A stretch of 50,542 nucleotides of DNA. It comes from Ardenticatenia bacterium. Lineage in GTDB: Bacteria > Chloroflexota > Anaerolineae > Ardenticatenales > Ardenticatenaceae. Where the stretch lies: assembly GCA_030949995.1 (NCBI GenBank), contig JAUZRY010000094.1:1-50542 (forward strand). The letters are read 5' to 3'. The position numbers and the translations under genes are program-made. The notes beneath the pieces are model-generated. The model worked only from the letters and a program-made list of their open reading frames with translations. It had not been told where the DNA came from and did no database searches. Within the stretch, counting starts at the first letter, position 1. Each line of letters starts with the position of its first letter. Shown piece after piece: positions 28,927-38,127 of this stretch.

Positions 28927-29873
28927 ACACCTCGCTCCTCTCGCACGTAGGGGATGCCCAAGGCGGCCGGCGCGCCCACCCGCCGGCGCAGGGCTTCCCG
29001 CGATCCGATGATGAGCACGATGATGGTAAACAAGTAGGGCAGCATGTTGAGGAAGTACCCGTAGGTGGGATTGCGCAAGAAAAAGGGGATGCTCTGGGCA
29101 TCAAGGGGCAGCCGGCGGATGGCGCCGAAGAGATAGGCTCCGAAGGCCGCGCGCACGGGGTCCCACCCGGCGAAGATGACCAGGCCCACAGCAATCCACC
29201 CTTGGCCGGCCGTCATGCCCTCGATCCAGAGGGGCGTCACTGCTAAACTCAGGGAGGCACCGGCCAACCCGGCCAACCCGCCGCCCACCACCACGTAGAT
29301 GTAGCGCACCAGGAAGACGTTGACCCCCAACACATCGGCTGCGGCGGGGTATTCGCCCACGGCGCGCAACTCCAGGCCCCATCGGGTGCGGTAGAGGTAG
29401 AACCAGGCCAGGGGCACGAGGAGAAAGCCCAAGTAGACCACCACGTTGTGTTGGAAGAGAATTTGACCTATCACCGGAACGTCGGCCAACACGGGCACAG
29501 ACCAAGAGGGCAGGCGAGGTGCCTGGCGCACTTGGACAAGGGGGGCCCCGAGGACCGCGCTCAGCCCGGAGCCCAAGAAGGTGAGGGCCAACCCGCTGAC
29601 CACCTGGTCGGCACGAAGGGTGATGGTAATGAAAGCGTGGAGCAAGGCCAACACGCCGCCCACACCCACGGCCACAAGGAGCCCCAGCCAGGGGCTACCC
29701 GTGGCATGGGCTACGCCGAAGGCGGTCATGGCGCCCATGAGCATCATGCCCTCCACGCCCAAGTTGAGCACTCCAGCCCGTTCGGCAAAGATTTCCCCCA
29801 CAGTGGCAAACAGAATGGGCGTGCCCGAGCGCACGCCGGCCGCCAACACGTTCACGAGGAGGGCGAATTCCAC
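28923..29873 (-). CDS. ABC transporter permease (BMP/nucleoside importer), second subunit
   Basis: The 316-residue polytopic protein is of the BPD_transp_2 family (as in NupQ/YufQ), with about nine membrane segments. Markers are NLGVEGMMLMGAM near the N-terminus, LRADQVVSGLALTFLGSGLSA, and GLVIFAGWDPVRAAFGAYLFGA. Known partners are one similar permease, a double ATPase and a BmpA/PnrA-type lipoprotein, all present just upstream. It should import nucleosides or purine bases. Its stop overlaps the ygeY start by 4 bp, which ties transport directly to catabolism. Confidence 0.9.
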   Translation of the reverse strand: MEFALLVNVLAAGVRSGTPILFATVGEIFAERAGVLNLGVEGMMLMGAMTAFGVAHATGSPWLGLLVAVGVGGVLALLHAFITITLRADQVVSGLALTFLGSGLSAVLGAPLVQVRQAPRLPSWSVPVLADVPVIGQILFQHNVVVYLGFLLVPLAWFYLYRTRWGLELRAVGEYPAAADVLGVNVFLVRYIYVVVGGGLAGLAGASLSLAVTPLWIEGMTAGQGWIAVGLVIFAGWDPVRAAFGAYLFGAIRRLPLDAQSIPFFLRNPTYGYFLNMLPYLFTIIVLIIGSREALRRRVGAPAALGIPYVREERGV

Positions 29874-29909
29874 AGCCGATGACCTCCACTCGCCGTTCGT
29901 TGTCCTTGT

Positions 29910-31023
29910 TCAGAGGTGCCTCTCCAGGCGCAGCCTGTATTGCAAGAGCATCTCGCCGCCGACGACCACGAAGAGAATAGTGCCCTGGAGCATCTGAGCA
30001 ATGCCGGCGGGCTGGATTTCGTCCCCGCCGACCAGCAGCCCGCCGAAGAGATAGGCCACCAGGACGATGGCCAACGGGTTGAGCTTGGCCAGCCAAGCGA
30101 TGATAATGGCCGTGAAGCCGTAGCCCGGTGAGAAGCGCTCCTGAAGTCGGTGGACGACGCCGGCCACCTCGCTCATGCCGGCCAGCCCGGCCAAGCCACC
30201 GCTCAGGGCCATGGCCACCAGGATGTTGCGCGTCAGGTTCATGCCGGCGTAGCGGGCCGCGTTGGGGTTGTCCCCGATCACGCGGACCTCGAAACCCCAC
30301 TTGCTGCGCCGCCACACCACCCAGAGCACGAGGGCACAGGCCAAGCCCATGAGGATGCCCGCGTGGGCTGTGAGCCCTCGAAAGGCCGGCACAGCCCGCG
30401 CGTAGTCGGCCAGGCGGGGCAGCCAGGCGCTCTTGGGGAACTGGGCCGTGAGCCCGAAGCCTCGGAGACTCCAGGGCCCGTAGATGAAGTAATTGTTCCA
30501 GAAGACGGCCACGTAGTTGAGCATCAGGGTGGTGATGATCTCGTTGACGTTCAGGCGTGCCTTCAAGAACCCGGGCACAAGGGCCCAGAGGGCACCGCCG
30601 GCAAAGCCGGCCAGCGCCATGGCCGTCAGCATCAGGGGACGTGGCGTTTCGGGCGGCAGCCAGTGAAGGGCCACGCCAGTGGCCATGAAGGCGCCCAAGA
30701 GCAATTGCCCCTCGGCGCCGATGTTCCACAGCCCCATGCGGAAGGCCACGGCCACGCCTAACCCGGCCAGAATAAGGGGGGGTAGCCTTTACCGTGGTGT
30801 CCGACCACCCGTAGCGGGAGCCGAAGGCGGCGGCTGCCATGCGCCGGTAGACGAGCCACGGATCGGCCCCAGCAAGCCGGAGCAGAAGGCCGCCCACGGC
30901 CAGGGCGAGCACCACCAGAATGATCGGTGCCGCCCACGTCATCCACGCCGGCTGTTCCAGGCGGCGCTCCACGCGAATGTGATACGGAAACCCAATGCGC
31001 GACATCAGGCGTTCCAGGTGCAT
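29910..31023 (-). CDS. ABC transporter permease (BMP/nucleoside importer), first subunit (one frameshift)
   Basis: The N-terminal part (MHLERLMSRIGFPYHIRVE, then one membrane segment) and the main part (VAVAFRMGLWNIGAEGQ onward) lie in different frames, split at a run of seven G (30776-30782). With six G the sequence reads ATPLILAGLGVAVAFRMG and gives 370 residues with about ten membrane segments. Family marks: GLWNIGAEGQLLLGA, LNVNEIITTLMLNYVAV, FRGLTAHAG and GYGFTAIIIAWLAKLNP. It pairs with the shorter permease 36 bp downstream and with the ATPase that ends 3 bp upstream. The homopolymer position makes sequencing error the likely cause of the break. Confidence 0.87.
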
Positions 31024-31026
31024 AGG

Positions 31027-32579
31027 TTACTGCCCAGCCTCCTTTTTGGCTACGCCCTGTTCCCCGGCCATGAGAAGCCCCACTGTTTCCAGGTCGGCTT
31101 CCTCCGCCGGCATCTCGCCCACAACTTGGCCCTCGTACATCACCGCGATGCGGTCGGCCAGCATAAAGATTTCCTCCAAGTCCTCGGAGATGAGCAACAC
31201 GGCCGCGCCCGCGTCCCGCTCACGGATGAGCAGTTGGCGCACGCTTTCCATGGCCCCCACGTCGAGCCCACGGGTGGGATAAGCCGCCACAATAAGGCGC
31301 GGATCGCGTGCCACCTCGCGGGCGAGGATCAGTTTCTGGAGATTGCCGCCGCTGAGCTTGCGCGCCGGCACGTGAACGGAGGGCGTGGCGATTTCAAAGC
31401 GGGCCACCAGCTCCCTAGCTTGAGCGTACATGGTCATCAAGTTCATGAAGAAGCGTCCCCCGATGGGGGGCCGCCGGTAGGCTTTCAGGGCCAAATTCTC
31501 GGCCACGGAGAGGTTGGGCGCCGTGCCCATGCCGGTGCGGTCCTCGGGGCACATAGGCCACTCCGGCGCGGATGGCTTCCATGGGTGAGGTGTTGGTCAG
31601 GGGGCGGCCATTCACTTCAATGTGGCCCTCCACGACCGGACGCAGGCCACAGACGACTTCGGCCAACTCTCTTTGGCCGTTTCCTGCCACGCCGGCAATG
31701 GCCACGATCTCGCCGGCACGGACTGTCAGCGACACGCCCCTCAGCGCCAACATACCCTTATCGTCCAGGGCGTGGACGCCACGCATCACGAGTCGCGTTT
31801 CACCAGGGTGGGCCGGGGATTTCTGCACGTGGAAGAGGACCTCACGGCCCACCATGAGCCGGGCCAGTTCGACTTTGGTCATGCCGGCTGCCCGACGGTG
31901 GCAACGGTCCGGCCGTTGCGCAACACCGTGATGCGGTCGGCAATGGAAAGCACTTCGTCCAGCTTGTGGCTGATGAAGATCACCGTTTTGCCGTCGGCCG
32001 TCATGGCCCGGAGGGTGCGAAAGAGCTGTTCTGCCTCTTGGGGCGTGAGGACGGCGGTGGGCTCGTCGAGGATGAGGATGCGGGCGCCCCGGTAGAGCAT
32101 CTTGACGATTTCGACTCGCTGCTGTTCTCCCACGGAAAGCTGCCACACCTTGGCCCTCGGGTCCACGGGCAAGCCGTACTGCTCGCCCAAGCGCTCCACC
32201 TCGGCCTCGATGCGGCGCGGGTTGAGGGTGAACCCCATCTCCCGCAACCCCAGCACCACGTTCTCCGCCACCGATTGAGAGGGCACGAGCATGAAATGTT
32301 GATGAACCATGCCCACGCCGGCCCGGATGGCATCGCGGGGGGGGAGTGGAAGGTGACGGGCCGGCCGTCCACGAAGATGTGGCCCTCATCAGGATGGTAA
32401 AGGCCAGAGAGGATGTTCATCAGCGTGGACTTGCCGGCCCCATTCTCGCCCAACAGGGCGTGGACTTCCCCCCAGCGGGCCGAAAAATTGACGCGGTCGT
32501 TGGCCACAACGCCGGGAAAGCGCTTAACGATGTGGCGCATCTCCACGGCCGGCGAGGTCTCCCTTGTCATGTTCATCAT
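31027..32579 (-). CDS. Nucleoside/purine ABC transporter double ATPase (three frameshifts)
   Basis: Two ATP-binding cassettes in one chain, as in the BMP-family importers. First half: Walker [16 protein letters not shown]-loop [12 protein letters not shown], signature [11 protein letters not shown], Walker B ILILDEPT. Second half: a degenerate Walker A ([10 protein letters not shown]), [26 protein letters not shown] and an altered Walker B ([16 protein letters not shown]). Frame breaks lie at a run of eight G (32337-32344), near 31885 and at GGGG (31545-31548). Correcting each by one base gives about 517 residues, the normal length. It is followed closely by the first permease and separated from the lipoprotein gene by a strong hairpin. 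Confidence 0.87.
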
Positions 32580-32635
32580 CTCCGGGCAGGATGTGTGGGG
32601 TTACAGTCAGGCGGTCAGGCTCATAACAACAGATG

Positions 32636-32680
32636 GCCCGACAGGGGCGTGTGGGAACGAGGACCACACCCCTGTCGGGC
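32636..32680 (-). terminator. Strong hairpin between lipoprotein and ATPase genes
   Basis: A long inverted repeat: GCCCGACAGGGG pairs with CCCCTGTCGGGC (12 bp), and after a 2-base bulge TGTGG pairs with CCACA around a 9-base loop. It lies 22 bp after the binding-protein stop. No clean T-run follows, so partial termination or mRNA stabilisation is likely. Such hairpins commonly keep the binding protein in excess over the other importer subunits. Confidence 0.65.
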
Positions 32681-32701
32681 GAGTCGAGGCCTACGTGCCA
32701 C

Positions 32702-34018
32702 TTACTCGGAGGGCATAGCCGGGATCTCCGCGTCAGGCACGAAGCCCTCGGCCAGCCAGTTCATGCAAATGGTACAGGGCTCGCGGTCCAGGCCATTCAC
32801 TTCGATCGTCACCTCGTCCAGCCCCTCCAGGTCGGACTGGGTGAGCGTGACGCCCTCGGGCACGACGATGTTGCCCTTGTTGTCCTTGATGGGGCCGGTG
32901 AAAATGTCAAAGCGAGTGTACTCGCCTTTCAACATCTTGTCGAGCAAGTCCTGCACTTCGGGGATGACCTCCTCGGGCACCCCTGGCAGCGGCTCCTCAC
33001 CTTCCATGAAGCCGTAGAGGCCCACGATGCCGCTATCGGCGTCCAAGTAATAGTCGTCGGGCACCCAAGTGCCGGCCATCATTTCCTCGATGAACTGGGC
33101 GTACACGGGCCCCCAATTCCAATAGGGCACGGTGAGGCAGCTTTCGGGGTCCACTTCACAGGCGTTGCGGCTGTCGTAGGCGATACCCCACAGGCCCCGC
33201 TCGCCAGCCGCCTGTACCGGCCCGGGTGTGTCGGCGCCGGTAATCACCACCGAGGCGCCGGCGTCCAACATGGACTCAGCCGCCTGGCGCTCCTTGTCGG
33301 GATCAAACCACGTGAAGATCCAGCGCACGTCCATCTCACACTCGGGGCAGGTGCGCTTCATGCCCAAGGCAATGGCGTTCCCCAGGCGGATGACTTCGGC
33401 GATCGGCCAGGGCGCGATGTAGCCCACGCGGTTGGAGCCGTCGGCCTTGGCACGGGCCCCGGCGATCATGCCGGCCAGGTATTTCATGTCCTCCATGGCG
33501 CCAAACAGGTTGGCGAAGTTGGTGTCGTTCTTCTTGAAGCCCGACACGTGGACGAAGTAGACATCGGGGAATTCCTCGGCGACGGTGGCCGTTGGGTCCA
33601 TGTAGCCGAAGGAAGTGGTGATGATGGCGTCGAACCCTTTGCGCGCCAGGTTGCGGATTACGCGTTCGGCGTCAGCGCCCTCGGGAACGCTTTCCAAGTA
33701 GGCAGTGGCTACCTGGTCGCCCAACTGCTCCTCCACGTAGAGGCGGCCCTCGTTGTGGGCGTAGGTCCAGCCGCCGTCACCGATGGGACCCACGTAGACG
33801 AAAGCCACGTTGAACTTGCCCTCTTCGGGTTCAGGAATCTGAATGCCGCCTGTCTCTTCCTCGGCAGGGGGTTCAGCGGGCTCAGTGGGTTCGGGCGCCG
33901 GCGCCTCTGTGGGCTGCTCTTCCTGGGCGGGGGGCTGCTGTTGGCCACCGGCACATCCGAGGGCCAAGAAGATGAACAGGAACGACACCACGGCCAGGAC
34001 CAATGCTCTCCTCTGCAT
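32702..34018 (-). CDS. BMP-family substrate-binding lipoprotein of ABC importer
   Basis: The 438-residue product starts with a lipoprotein signal (MQRRALVLAVVSFLFIFLALGC, lipid-anchored Cys22). An acidic Pro/Glu/Thr linker follows, then a periplasmic-binding-like domain of the Bmp/PnrA family (VAFVYVGPIGDGGWTYAHNEG, YIAPWPIAEVIRLGNAIA, GADTPGPVQAA). Known members bind purine nucleosides or related ligands. A CTICMNWL cysteine pair near the C-terminus is uncommon. It heads the importer genes, 151 bp downstream of the 8-oxoguanine deaminase; AGGAGGAGATCTC precedes its ATG. The ligand is not provable from sequence. Context points to a purine base or nucleoside, possibly oxidised. Confidence 0.9.
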   Translation of the reverse strand: MQRRALVLAVVSFLFIFLALGCAGGQQQPPAQEEQPTEAPAPEPTEPAEPPAEEETGGIQIPEPEEGKFNVAFVYVGPIGDGGWTYAHNEGRLYVEEQLGDQVATAYLESVPEGADAERVIRNLARKGFDAIITTSFGYMDPTATVAEEFPDVYFVHVSGFKKNDTNFANLFGAMEDMKYLAGMIAGARAKADGSNRVGYIAPWPIAEVIRLGNAIALGMKRTCPECEMDVRWIFTWFDPDKERQAAESMLDAGASVVITGADTPGPVQAAGERGLWGIAYDSRNACEVDPESCLTVPYWNWGPVYAQFIEEMMAGTWVPDDYYLDADSGIVGLYGFMEGEEPLPGVPEEVIPEVQDLLDKMLKGEYTRFDIFTGPIKDNKGNIVVPEGVTLTQSDLEGLDEVTIEVNGLDREPCTICMNWLAEGFVPDAEIPAMPSE

Positions 34019-34032
34019 GAGATCTCCTCCTT

Positions 34033-34058
34033 TTGGGTATTACGCCTTGGGTATTACG
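34033..34058 (-). repeat. Two direct copies of CGTAATACCCAA in the lipoprotein-gene leader
   Basis: TTGGGTATTACG occurs at 34033-34044 and 34047-34058 on the plus strand, a 14-bp period, immediately ahead of the ribosome site of the binding-protein gene. It could be an operator or a chance duplication. Confidence 0.6.
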
Positions 34059-34070
34059 TCGTTGGAAACT

Positions 34071-34092
34071 CTCCTGATTTCGTTTTCAGGAG
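34071..34092 (-). other. Hairpin between 8-oxoguanine deaminase and lipoprotein genes
   Basis: CTCCTGA (34071-34077) pairs with TCAGGAG (34086-34092) around an 8-base loop. No T-run follows on the minus strand. It may cause partial termination after the deaminase gene. Confidence 0.4.
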
Positions 34093-34169
34093 GGCGAAGC
34101 TCCCCCTGTGCAACACCGTGCGCGGGCGCGGAGGGCTCTGCTCGAGCGCCGCTGTCAAGAGGTGGCTCA

Positions 34170-35540
34170 TCAGGTGCCAGCCATCAAGGTGCGGGCCAGC
34201 CGGTTGTGTTCGGCCACCACGCGCCCCAAATCCCATCCCAGGAGCTCACCGTGATCCACCAAGAGACGGCCGTTGACCATCACGAAATCGACTTTGCGGG
34301 GATAGCAGAAGACGAGGGCAGCCACAGGGTCGTGGGGGGCTGCTCCGGCGTAGTCGAGGTGGTCCAGCCGCACGCCTACGATGTCGGCCGCCTTGCCCAC
34401 GGCCAGCTCGCCGATGTCGTCCCGACAGAGCACGGCTGCCCCCCCACGGGTGGCCAGCTCGAGTGCCTGGCGAGCTGTCAAGGCCGACGCGTCGCCCAGC
34501 ACACGCTGCAACAGCATGGCCTGACGGGCTTCGGCCAGAAGGTGACCGGCGTCATTGGAGGCAGACCCGTCCACGCCCAAGCCCACCCGGACGCCCGCGC
34601 CCACCATGTGGCGCACTGGCGCGATGCCGCTGGCCAGACGCATGTTGCTGGAGGGGCAATGGGCCACCCCCGTGCCGGTACGGCTCAAGAGGGCGATCTC
34701 GTCAGCGTTGACGTGGACGGCGTGAGCCCACCAGACATCTTCGCCCACCCAGCCGAGCTCCTCAGCGTATTGGGCGGGCCGACAGCCAAAGCGCTCCAAG
34801 CAGAAGGCTTCCTCCTCGGCCGTCTCGGCCAAGTGGGTGTGAGCCAGGACACCGTAGCTCCGGGCCAGCGCGATGCTCTCCCGCATCAGGTCTGGCGTGA
34901 CGCTGAAGGGCGAACAGGGGGCTACACCAACCCGGCACATGGAGAAGGGAGCGGGGTCATGGAAGTGTTCGATGGCCCGTCGGGTTTCCCGCAGGATCGT
35001 GGCCTCGTCCTCTGTGACTCGGTCGGGGGGCAGGCCACCTTGGCTTTCGCCCAAGCTCATGCTGCCCCGAGTGGGATGGAAGCGCACGCCCAGCTCCTGC
35101 GCTGCTCGAATCTCATCGTCGATACGGCAATCGTTGGGGTAGATGTAGAGGTGATCGGCCACTGTGGTGCACCCGCTGAGCAGCAGCTCAGCCAGGCCCA
35201 CGAGGGCGCTCACGTAGACAGCCTCGCCGGTGAGGTTCGCCCACACAGGATAGAGGGCCTTCAACCAGTCGAAGAGGGCAGCATTTTGGGCGGCGGGCAG
35301 AGCCCGCGTGAGGGTTTGGTAAAGGTGATGATGGCAGTTCACCAGCCCAGGGAAGAGGATCATGCCCCGGGCATTGTACGTGGAATCCACCTGGTCCACA
35401 TAGCGCGCCATAAGCTCCTCCGTGGTGCCGATATCGACGATTTCCCGATCCCGCACCAGGATAGCTCCGTCGTGCAACTCGCGACGGGATGCGTCCATGG
35501 TCACCACAGAGGCCGCGCTGTGGATTAACCAGGCGGTCAT
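34170..35540 (-). CDS. 8-oxoguanine deaminase (SsnA/AtzB-like amidohydrolase)
   Basis: It hydrolyses the 2-amino group of 8-oxoguanine to give urate and ammonia. The 456-residue product follows the ATZ/TRZ-like amidohydrolase plan with one active-site metal. Metal and catalytic residues are visible in FPGLVNCHHHLYQTL (His70-72), HTHLAETAEEE, WWAHAVHVN and LGVDGSASND. Segments such as LTRALPAAQNAALFDWL, IYPNDCRIDDEI and SQGGLPPDRV match my memory of characterised 8-oxoguanine deaminases better than of guanine deaminase or E. coli SsnA. It is the first gene after a near-consensus promoter and lies just upstream of a purine-type importer. A sister specificity such as SsnA cannot be fully excluded. 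Confidence 0.82.
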   Translation of the reverse strand: MTAWLIHSAASVVTMDASRRELHDGAILVRDREIVDIGTTEELMARYVDQVDSTYNARGMILFPGLVNCHHHLYQTLTRALPAAQNAALFDWLKALYPVWANLTGEAVYVSALVGLAELLLSGCTTVADHLYIYPNDCRIDDEIRAAQELGVRFHPTRGSMSLGESQGGLPPDRVTEDEATILRETRRAIEHFHDPAPFSMCRVGVAPCSPFSVTPDLMRESIALARSYGVLAHTHLAETAEEEAFCLERFGCRPAQYAEELGWVGEDVWWAHAVHVNADEIALLSRTGTGVAHCPSSNMRLASGIAPVRHMVGAGVRVGLGVDGSASNDAGHLLAEARQAMLLQRVLGDASALTARQALELATRGGAAVLCRDDIGELAVGKAADIVGVRLDHLDYAGAAPHDPVAALVFCYPRKVDFVMVNGRLLVDHGELLGWDLGRVVAEHNRLARTLMAGT

Positions 35541-35587
35541 CGTAGAACAGACTCCCAGGAGGGTTTCACAGTCATCAGACGGGGCGG

Positions 35588-35615
35588 ATTATACCACAAA
35601 CAGTGGGGCAGTCAA
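35588..35615 (-). promoter_or_regulatory. Near-consensus promoter of the purine cluster
   Basis: On the minus strand, -35 TTGACT (35615-35610) and -10 TATAAT (35593-35588) are separated by 16 bp. Transcription would begin near 35580, leaving about 40 bases before the deaminase ATG, too short for a riboswitch. Confidence 0.75.
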
Positions 35616-35634
35616 TACGTGGGCTTTTCGCTTG

Positions 35635-35664
35635 TTGGCCCTTCACGGAGAATTTGTCTATAAT
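35635..35664 (+). promoter_or_regulatory. Promoter of the penicillin-acylase operon
   Basis: -35 TTGGCC (35635-35640) and -10 TATAAT (35659-35664) are 18 bp apart, about 50 bp ahead of the acylase ATG. It lies back to back with the purine-cluster promoter. Confidence 0.6.
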
Positions 35665-35716
35665 CGAGAGGCATTCAACGTATGGGGTGTGCAGATATCG
35701 CGAACAAGGAGGTGCT

Positions 35717-38127
35717 ATGCGCCGTGCCACCCGCGTTCTGGCTCTCCTCGCCGGTGTCCTCGTCTTAGTGGTCCTCCTCGGCGGCCTGGTCCTGTGGCAG
35801 GCGGTACGCCGTCCATGGCCCCAAACGGAGGGCACCCTCTTGGTTCCGGGCTTACAGGCCCCTGTGGAAATCATCCGGGATCAGTACGGTGTCCCCCACA
35901 TCTACGCCCAGAACGAGGAGGACCTCTTTTTCGCCCAAGGATATGTCCACGCCCAAGACCGCCTCTGGCAGATGGACTTTCAACGTCGGGTGGGATTGGG
36001 CCGCCTGAGCGAGGTGCTGGGCGAAGCCGCCCTGGAGACTGACATCTTCTTGCGAACGGTGGGTATCAACCGGAGTGCTCGGCAGGATTTGACTGTGCTT
36101 ACCCCCGAGACGCAAACCATGCTCAATGCCTACGCTGCTGGCGTCAATGCCTTCATCGAGACCAACCGTGACCGCCTCCCCCTCGAGTACACCATTTTGC
36201 GCGTCGATCCGCAACCTTGGGAGCCTCTCCACACCTTAGCATGGGGTAAAATGATGCAGTGGATTCTCAACGACAGTTGGGGCGATGACCTGCTGCGGAG
36301 CCGGCTCATTGAAGCTGTGGGCGAGGAGCGGGCCGCCGACTTGAACCCCGGCTACTTGGCCGACGCCCCCACGATCCTTCCGGAGGAGTTGGCCATTTCC
36401 CTTGGCACACCGCGCTTCGAGCAGGTCCGCGAGGCGCTGCGCTTGGCCAATGTGCCCTTCGGTGGCCTCCAGGATGGGCTGGGGAGCAACAACTGGGTCG
36501 TCGCGCCGGAGCGCTCGGCCACGGGCCGGCCGCTTCTGGCCAACGATCCCCACCTTCAGTACGGCGTGCCCGCCATTTGGTACCTGATGGGGCTCCACGC
36601 GCCGGGCTACGAGGTGGTGGGGGCCACGCTGCCCGGCGCGCCCGGGGTGATCATCGGCCACAATGAGCGCATCGCGTGGGGCGTGACCAATTTGGCCGCC
36701 GATGTACAGGACCTGTACGTCGAGCGCCTGAACCCCCAAAATCCCAACGAGTACGAGGTGAACGGGGAATATGTCCCCTTCGAGATCGTGCGCGAGGAAA
36801 TCTCTGTTAAGGGTCAGGCCGAGCCGGTGGTGATCGACGTGAAGATCAGCCGGCACGGCCCCCTGATCAACGACGTGGTGGAAGGGCTCGAAGCCCCTGT
36901 GGCCCTGAAGTGGTTGGCCGCTTCGCGCCCCAGCACGCTGATCAACGCCATCTATTCCCTCAACCGGGCCCGCAACTGGGAGGAATTCACCGCTGCTCTG
37001 CGCTGGTGGGATGCTCCCATGCAGAACTTCGTCTACGCCGACGTGGAGGGCAACATCGGGTACTTGGGGGCCGGCGCCGTGCCCATTCGCGCCAAGGGGC
37101 AAAGGGCTCGTGCCGGTGCCCGGCTGGACTGACGAGTACGAGTGGGGGGACACGATTCCCTTCGAGGCGTTGCCCCAGGCCTTCAACCCGCCGTCAGGGC
37201 TCATCGTCACAGCCAACAACAAGCCGGTGCCCGAAACGTATCCCTTTTATTTGGGCTACGACTGGGCCGCCCCGTACCGGGCACAGCGCATCTTGGCCCA
37301 CTTGGCCGACAAGGACACGATCACCGTGGAGGACATGGCCGCTGCCCAAGCTGATGACTTGTCCGTCCTCGGGCAAAAAGCTTACCCCGCTCCTCCTGGA
37401 AGTCCGGAGCGACAACATCATCACCCAACGTGCGCAAGCGGAGTTGGCCAAGTGGGATTATCGGCTGGAGGCTGACTCGGTGGGGGCAGGCATCTTTGAG
37501 GTTACTTACTGGTTCCTCATCCAGGAAATCGTGGGCGACGAGCTGGGCGAGGAGCTCACGCCTGAGTATCTCTCGCGCTTCTCCCAACACGCCATGTTCG
37601 TGGACCGCCTCATCGGAGAGCCCGACAGCCCGTGGTGGGATGATACCACCACGCCCGAACGCGAGACTCGGGATGAGATCGTGGCGCGTGCCCTGGAGAA
37701 GGCCGTCGAGTGGTGGGGCCGCAGCTACGGTGACCTGGTGGACAAGGACTGGACCTGGGGCAAGGTGCACACCACCACGTTCCGCCATCCGGTTTTGAGC
37801 TCGATCAGCCCCCTCGACCGCCTCTTCAACATCGAAGCCGGCCCGACGGACGGCGACAGCCAGACGCCCCAAGCGAATGGCTTCTCCTTCAACGAGCCGT
37901 TCGGCGTGCGCGCGGGGCCCGGCTACCGGCAGATCTGGGACGTGGGGAACTGGGACGAGGGCCGCACGGTGATCGCCGGCGGCCAGAGTGGACACCCCAT
38001 GCACCCCAACTTCGCCGATTTGGTCCCCTTCTGGCGCGAGGTGCGCTACATTCCCATGCCGTGGAGCCGTGAGGCCGTCGAGGCTGCTCCGAACACCAGG
38101 ACGCTGCGATTGGAGCCACAGCCATGA
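35717..38127 (+). CDS. Penicillin acylase family Ntn-hydrolase (two frameshifts)
   Basis: Seen: an N-terminal signal/anchor helix (TRVLALLAGVLVLVVLLGGLVLW), then the alpha chain with IIRDQYGVPHIYAQNEEDLFFAQGYVHAQDR. The autocatalytic site DGLGSNNWVVAP follows, with nucleophile Ser257 as the new N-terminus of the beta chain. The C-terminal part contains GQSGHPMHPNFADL. Extra bases in GGGG (37096-37099) and AAAAA (37375-37379) split the frame; removing one from each gives 802 residues, normal for the family. Start: ATG at 35717 with AAGGAGG 5 bases upstream. These periplasmic enzymes hydrolyse amides such as beta-lactams or acyl-homoserine lactones; the substrate here is unknown. Confidence 0.9.

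Noticed and set aside
32633..35528. Two long plus-strand open frames over the lipoprotein and deaminase genes
   Set aside because: Low-complexity Gly/His/Val-rich translations with no family match, opposite well-supported genes.
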